A DNA stretch of 48,749 bases from Geodermatophilus obscurus (lineage in GTDB: Bacteria; Actinomycetota; Actinomycetes; Mycobacteriales; Geodermatophilaceae). Below, in pieces: positions 42,262-48,749 of this stretch (within the stretch, counting starts at the first letter, position 1; every line of letters begins with the position of its first letter). The notes beneath the pieces were generated by a model. That model saw nothing but the letters and a program-made list of their open reading frames with translations, had not been told where the DNA came from and searched no databases. Both the position numbers and the translations under genes were made by a program. The stretch covers positions 1 through 48,749 of the forward strand of contig NZ_FRDM01000030.1 of the NCBI RefSeq assembly GCF_900143215.1. Reading direction: 5' to 3'.

Positions 42262-42989
42262 GCCAGCCGGAAGGGCAGTCCCTGGTCGTCCCGGCACTCC
42301 GCCATCCGGCCGGAGTGCTGCCCGGTGACCTCGTCGGCCCGCCCGCCCGCCGTCCGGACCGCGGCCACGGCGACCTCGATGTCGTCGACCGCGTACAAGG
42401 GGACGGCGCCGAGGTCGGAGGTCTGCCCGCCGTGCAGGCCCACCGTCGGCGTCTGGCCCGGCACCTCCCAGCCGTCGTCGACCCGCCCGGGGCCCAGCGA
42501 CCAGCCGAGCACCGCTTCGTAGAAGTCGCGGGCACGCGCGCCGTCGGGCACCTGCAGCGTCAGGTGGACCGTGTCGCCGGGCCGGACCGGCGGTCGCGCA
42601 GCAGCCGGTCCGCGATCCGGCGTCTGCAGCATCCAGCGGTGCCCGAAGGGGTCGACGACGACGCCGGTGCGCCCGCCGGGGCCGTCGGACGGCGGCCGCT
42701 CCACGGTCGCGCCGGCTGCGGCGGCCCGGTCGACGGCAGCCTCGACGTCGGACACCGCGAGGTGCAGCGTGACGCCGACCCGGCCGGCGTCCGGCGCGGC
42801 CAGCCCCAGCTCGGGGTACTCGTCGGCGAGGTAGAGCGTCGCCCCGCCGACGTCGAGCTCGGCGTGCCCGATGCGGTCGTCGTCCATCACGTGCGGCTCA
42901 CCCACCAGGCGGGCGCCGAGGGCGTCGGCGTACCAGGCCGTCGCCGCCCGGGCGTCGCGCACGGTGAGGTAGGGCGTCAGCTGTGACAT
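42249..42989 (-). CDS. Two-domain VOC (glyoxalase-fold) protein
   Basis: The 246-residue protein has two VOC modules: residues 1-120 (LTPYLTVRDARAATAWYADALGARLVGEP) and about 130-246 (VHLTLQVPDGARARDFYEAVLGWSLGPG). Each ends with a metal-site-like strand (GVVVDPFGHRWMLQ, RDDQGLPFRL). It is related in plan but not closely to the protein at 28674-29438. GGAGG lies upstream of ATG. Substrate unknown; its 3' end overlaps mrpG. Confidence 0.88.
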   Translation of the reverse strand: MSQLTPYLTVRDARAATAWYADALGARLVGEPHVMDDDRIGHAELDVGGATLYLADEYPELGLAAPDAGRVGVTLHLAVSDVEAAVDRAAAAGATVERPPSDGPGGRTGVVVDPFGHRWMLQTPDRGPAAARPPVRPGDTVHLTLQVPDGARARDFYEAVLGWSLGPGRVDDGWEVPGQTPTVGLHGGQTSDLGAVPLYAVDDIEVAVAAVRTAGGRADEVTGQHSGRMAECRDDQGLPFRLAQLG

Positions 42990-43019
42990 CGCGGGGCCTC
43001 CGGCGGTGGACTCCTGCTG

Positions 43020-44872
<1,853 letters not shown>

Positions 44873-44920
44873 CTAGGAGAGGGCCTCGCCGCGGCGGGTA
44901 AGCAGGAGGCTGCCGCGCAC
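44873..44920 (-). CDS. leuL: Leucine leader peptide (15 residues)
   Basis: GTG 44920 opens a 15-codon frame, MRGSLLLTRRGEALS, with three consecutive leucine codons (CTC CTG CTT) and a fourth near the end, stopping at TAG 44873-44875. It lies 107 bp before leuA. TACCGT stands exactly 6 nt before the GTG, so its message is probably leaderless. Leu-rich leader peptides before leuA are known in actinobacteria. The codons for Arg-Arg-Gly-Glu form one arm of the attenuator stem. Confidence 0.75.
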   Translation of the reverse strand: MRGSLLLTRRGEALS

Positions 44921-44926
44921 AGGGCC

Positions 44927-44932
44927 ACGGTA
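44927..44932 (-). promoter_or_regulatory. -10 box of the leuL-leuA message
   Basis: TACCGT (reverse strand, 44932-44927) is followed by 6 nt and then the leader-peptide GTG. No convincing -35 box was found. Confidence 0.45.
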
Positions 44933-44940
44933 GCAGCGAG

Positions 44941-45576
44941 TCAGGCGAGGTCACAGCCACACGGGCAGTCCACGGCATGCCTGGGCGGTCCCGAGCCGTC
45001 GTCGACCTCGTCGCACCCGGGTGGACACGCGCAGGTCAGGCCGTCGTCGGCCGGCTCCCCGGCGGCCGCGCGCCGGCGTTCCCGTTCCTCCGCCGCGCGC
45101 CGGCGCGCCGCCTCCTGCCGCCGGGCCCGCCGCTCGGCCGGCGAATTCCCCGGCACAGGCACGTCGTGGTCCTCCGGCGTCCCGGCCCGTGCCCGCCGGC
45201 GGTCCCGCGCGGTGCGGTCGAGGCCGAAGGTGAACCACGGCTGCCGCCGGTCCGGGCGGTGCGCCCACCGGTCGGCCACCGCCTCGGTGTGCTCGGTGTC
45301 CAGGTGGGCGGGTAACCGGCGTCGGGTCGCGTCCCGTGCACCGCCGGGGTCCATGCCGGCCACCTCCCGTCCGTCGGCGTCGAGCAGGACCAGACGCAAC
45401 CCGGCCAGCCCTGCCGCCCGCGCCAGGGCGCGCGACGGCAGGTCCCGGGTCCCTGCCTCGGCGTGGGCCACGGCCGACACGCTCAGCCCGGCTTCCGAGG
45501 CCAGTTCCCGTTGTGACAGGTCGGCGGTGCGCCGGATGCGCCGGAGCACTCCGCTGAGGTCGAAGCCGTCCGCCAC
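44941..45576 (-). CDS. XRE-type helix-turn-helix protein with cysteine-rich tail
   Basis: The 211-residue protein starts with an HTH_3/XRE domain (residues about 5-60: LRRIRRTADLSQRELASEAGLSVSAVAHAEAG). The middle contains VLLDADGREVAGMDPGGARDATRRRLPAHLD and WFTFGLDRTARDRRRA. Then come an Arg/Ala/Glu-rich helix and a tail with six cysteines, CACPPGC and CPCGC, and one His. The tail could bind a metal or cluster. GTG 45576 is preferred because the HTH begins there and CACCAT stands 6 nt upstream; there is no ribosome-binding site. Longer starts add Arg/Pro-rich sequence that looks non-coding. Targets unknown. Confidence 0.75.
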   Translation of the reverse strand: MADGFDLSGVLRRIRRTADLSQRELASEAGLSVSAVAHAEAGTRDLPSRALARAAGLAGLRLVLLDADGREVAGMDPGGARDATRRRLPAHLDTEHTEAVADRWAHRPDRRQPWFTFGLDRTARDRRRARAGTPEDHDVPVPGNSPAERRARRQEAARRRAAEERERRRAAAGEPADDGLTCACPPGCDEVDDGSGPPRHAVDCPCGCDLA

Positions 45577-45778
45577 CGGGCCATGGTGCGGTGGAAGGCG
45601 CGTGCACGGGCCGAACCGGCCGCACCTGTGGACGAGTCCTGATCGTCCGAAGCCAGACGCGGGATACCCCCTCCGGCATCCTCGGGCGCTGCTCACAGGG
45701 CGAAGCAGGGGCTGAGGGACCGGGACGACCCACCCCGCCCGTGTCCACTGCTGTCCACGGTGGCGGAGCCGCGAGGGC

Positions 45779-47371
45779 TCAGAACTCCTTGGCCAGGCGC
45801 ATGCGCCAGGGACGGCCGTCGGGGTCGTCGACCAGGCGGTAGACCGGGGTCGCCCACAGCCGGGTGGGCAGCGACAACCGCGGCGGGGAGTGCTCGCGCA
45901 GCCGGCCGCGCGGGCGCGGACCCCGGCGGCCGCCGGCGTACCAGGCGTCGAGCTCGGCAGCCGAGTCATCCATCGCCGCCACGAAGGCGTCGGGGTCGAT
46001 CAGGTCGTCGTCCTCGCTCCCGTCGGCCGCGCGGTCCAGGTGCTCGCGGGCCAGCTCCAGCCGCAGGTCGCGGGCAAAGGTCCGGGCGCCGTCACCGGTG
46101 CCGGCCGGGTCGCGGGGCTCACGCGGGTCTCGCGTGGTGTCCAGCACGGCGGAGGAGAGCTCGCTGTCGTGGGTCCAGGAGCGCCGGTTGAAGTTGTCGC
46201 TGCCGATGCTGGCCCACACGTCGTCCACCACGCAGACCTTGGCGTGCACGTAGACCGGCGTCCCCTCGTGGTTCTCCACGTCGAAGACGTGCACCCGGTT
46301 GCGCCCGGCACGCTTGCACATCTCCAGCGCCTGCCAGCGCCCGACGTACTGCGACCGCTCGGCGACCGCGCCGTCCTGGTCGGGCACCCGCGGCACCACG
46401 ACGACCAGGTGCAGCTCCGGGTTGGCGGACAGCGCGTCGGCGAACAGCCGGGCGACGTCACCGGACCACATGTACTGGTCCTCCAGGTACACCAGCCGGC
46501 GGGCTCGCTGGATCGCCTTGGAGTAGCCGCGGGCCACCGACCGCTCGCCGCGTGGCGCGAAGTCGTACGGCGGCCGGATCGCCGGGTAGGTGCGCAGGTT
46601 CTGCACCACGTGCGGCCCGCACGGCGACGGGGGCGGCAGCTGCGGCGGCAGCGGGGTGGGGTCCAGCCGGGCGCCGCGCAGCCGGTCGAGGACCCACGCG
46701 ATCGGGTTGCCCGAGTCGGCGTTGGTCGGGTCGTCCCAGCGCTCGCGGAAGATGGTGTCCAGGACGCCGACGGTCGGCCCGCGGAGCATCAGCTGCACGT
46801 CGTGCCACGGTGGCGATTCCCCGTACGCCGCCGACATCGCGAGCGGCTGCGGATCGCCCCTGTGCTCGGCGTCGTCCCGCCTGCCGTGGCACAGGTCGAT
46901 CCCGCCGACGAAGGCGACGTCCTGGGTCGGGTCCTGGTCGTGCCGCAGGACGACGAGCTTCTGGTGGTGGCTGCCCCCGCGGCGCACCCGCTGGTCGAGG
47001 ATCACCTCGCCGCCGCCGTGCTCGACCTCGTCGTCCAGCGCCCGGTTCTCCGCCGCGCTGAACGACATCCAGTCCACGTGCGAGCGCCACACCAGACCGC
47101 GCACGCAGACCCCGCGCCGCACCGCGTCGGTGAACAGCTGTGCCACGGTGGGGCCGCCCGGGCGCAGCTCCTCGTCCGGGTCGCCCCGCCAGTCGGTGAA
47201 GAACAGGTGGTCCCCGGCGTCCAGCCGCTCGACGCACTCGACCAACCGGTCGAAGTACGGACCGCCGTGCACGAGCGCTTCGACGAGGTTGCCCTCGGTG
47301 CAAGCGGGCAGGGACGTCGCCGGGTTGCCGCGTTCCTCGGCCGTCAGCAGCCAGCGCTCCACGTCGTCCAC
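45779..47371 (-). CDS. Phospholipase D-family protein
   Basis: The 530-residue protein has two HKD-type motifs: [13 protein letters not shown] followed by [15 protein letters not shown] (about residues 132-163), and [12 protein letters not shown] with [12 protein letters not shown] (about 371-396). The spacing and GGIDL/GSDN context match phosphatidylcholine-type PLD enzymes. No signal peptide is visible, so it probably acts on membrane lipids from inside or is exported in another way. The start at GTG 47371 is uncertain, as no ribosome-binding site is seen. Confidence 0.9.
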   Translation of the reverse strand: MDDVERWLLTAEERGNPATSLPACTEGNLVEALVHGGPYFDRLVECVERLDAGDHLFFTDWRGDPDEELRPGGPTVAQLFTDAVRRGVCVRGLVWRSHVDWMSFSAAENRALDDEVEHGGGEVILDQRVRRGGSHHQKLVVLRHDQDPTQDVAFVGGIDLCHGRRDDAEHRGDPQPLAMSAAYGESPPWHDVQLMLRGPTVGVLDTIFRERWDDPTNADSGNPIAWVLDRLRGARLDPTPLPPQLPPPSPCGPHVVQNLRTYPAIRPPYDFAPRGERSVARGYSKAIQRARRLVYLEDQYMWSGDVARLFADALSANPELHLVVVVPRVPDQDGAVAERSQYVGRWQALEMCKRAGRNRVHVFDVENHEGTPVYVHAKVCVVDDVWASIGSDNFNRRSWTHDSELSSAVLDTTRDPREPRDPAGTGDGARTFARDLRLELAREHLDRAADGSEDDDLIDPDAFVAAMDDSAAELDAWYAGGRRGPRPRGRLREHSPPRLSLPTRLWATPVYRLVDDPDGRPWRMRLAKEF

Positions 47372-47431
47372 CCGGTGATCACAGCGCCCTGCTCAGGGGG
47401 ACGCAAGCACGGCTGCGCCCCGGGACCTCGG

Positions 47432-47445
47432 TAGCCTGTGGACCC

Positions 47446-47446
<1 letters not shown>
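47432..47446 (+). promoter_or_regulatory. -10 box of lysC
   Basis: TAGCCT (47432-47437) lies 8 nt before GTG 47446, and no ribosome-binding site is present, so a leaderless or nearly leaderless message is likely. Confidence 0.45.
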
Positions 47447-48710
<1,264 letters not shown>

Positions 48711-48714
<4 letters not shown>

Positions 48715-48749
48715 GCCTCTTCAGCAGCGACGGGCTGCGCGTCGGCGTC
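48711..48749 (+). CDS. asd: Aspartate-semialdehyde dehydrogenase, first 13 codons (cut by window)
   Basis: ATG 48711 overlaps the lysC stop (ATGA) and is preceded by GGAGGGACGGG. The visible residues [13 protein letters not shown] are a typical start leading to the NADP-binding loop of aspartate-semialdehyde dehydrogenase. Identity rests mostly on the conserved lysC-asd order. Confidence 0.75.

Noticed and set aside
45577..45778. Longer N-terminus of the HTH protein (to 45969)
   Set aside because: The added residues are Arg/Pro/Cys-rich, overlap the end of the phospholipase D gene and have no domain.

Overview
The window is high-GC actinobacterial chromosomal DNA. The gene content and order (tadA beside its associated protein, tRNA-Ser genes, ffs, dnaX-ybaB-recR, leuA, lysC-asd) fit the family Geodermatophilaceae (Blastococcus/Geodermatophilus/Modestobacter type). 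That assignment is an inference from gene content and codon bias; no 16S gene is present. Starts are often GTG, adjacent genes commonly overlap by ATGA or GTGA, and several genes look leaderless, with a TAnnnT -10 box about 6 nt before the start codon.

Layout. 1-5360 is a housekeeping stretch: O-methyltransferase, TadA-associated protein, HAD hydrolase and tadA; two tRNA-Ser genes (CGA and GGA); a reverse-strand small protein plus a transmembrane Ser/Thr kinase; and the SRP RNA. 5361-15202 is a single-strand catabolic block: an IclR regulator, a flavin/F420-type oxidase-fold protein, an M20 hydrolase, a complete ribose-type (CUT2) ABC importer with two different permeases, an amidohydrolase and an aminotransferase. 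Nearly all its genes are translationally coupled. It ends in what looks like a truncated aldolase start and is bracketed by related GATCGCCG repeats. It lies between ffs and dnaX, so it looks like an acquired island for an unidentified N-acyl or amino/sugar-acid-like compound.

15203-19567 is the dnaX-ybaB-recR replication/repair set, with a divergent ArsR-SRPBCC pair inserted between dnaX and ybaB. 19909-26014 is a five-gene oligopeptide/dipeptide-type ABC importer with a strong hairpin after the binding-protein gene. 26073-33101 is a mixed set: Rieske protein, TPM-domain membrane protein, two-domain VOC protein, PPOX-fold protein, diguanylate cyclase, pirin and DUF5996. 33102-33922 holds a Mur-ligase C-terminal remnant. 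33923-35734 is an ABC-F ATPase. 35904-42261 is a complete Mrp Na+/H+ antiporter operon (mrpA/B fusion, C, D, E, F, G) with a palindrome over its putative promoter. 42249-48749 has a VOC protein, leuA preceded by a leucine-rich leader peptide and attenuator-like hairpin, an HTH protein with a cysteine-rich tail, a phospholipase D family protein, lysC with an internal start for a beta subunit, and the first codons of asd.

Points of most interest are the ffs-dnaX island and its flanking repeats, the leaderless leu leader peptide, the ArsR double operator, duplicated start regions at two genes, and GC-rich terminator hairpins of one family between convergent genes. No rRNA, CRISPR array, transposase or integrase was seen.
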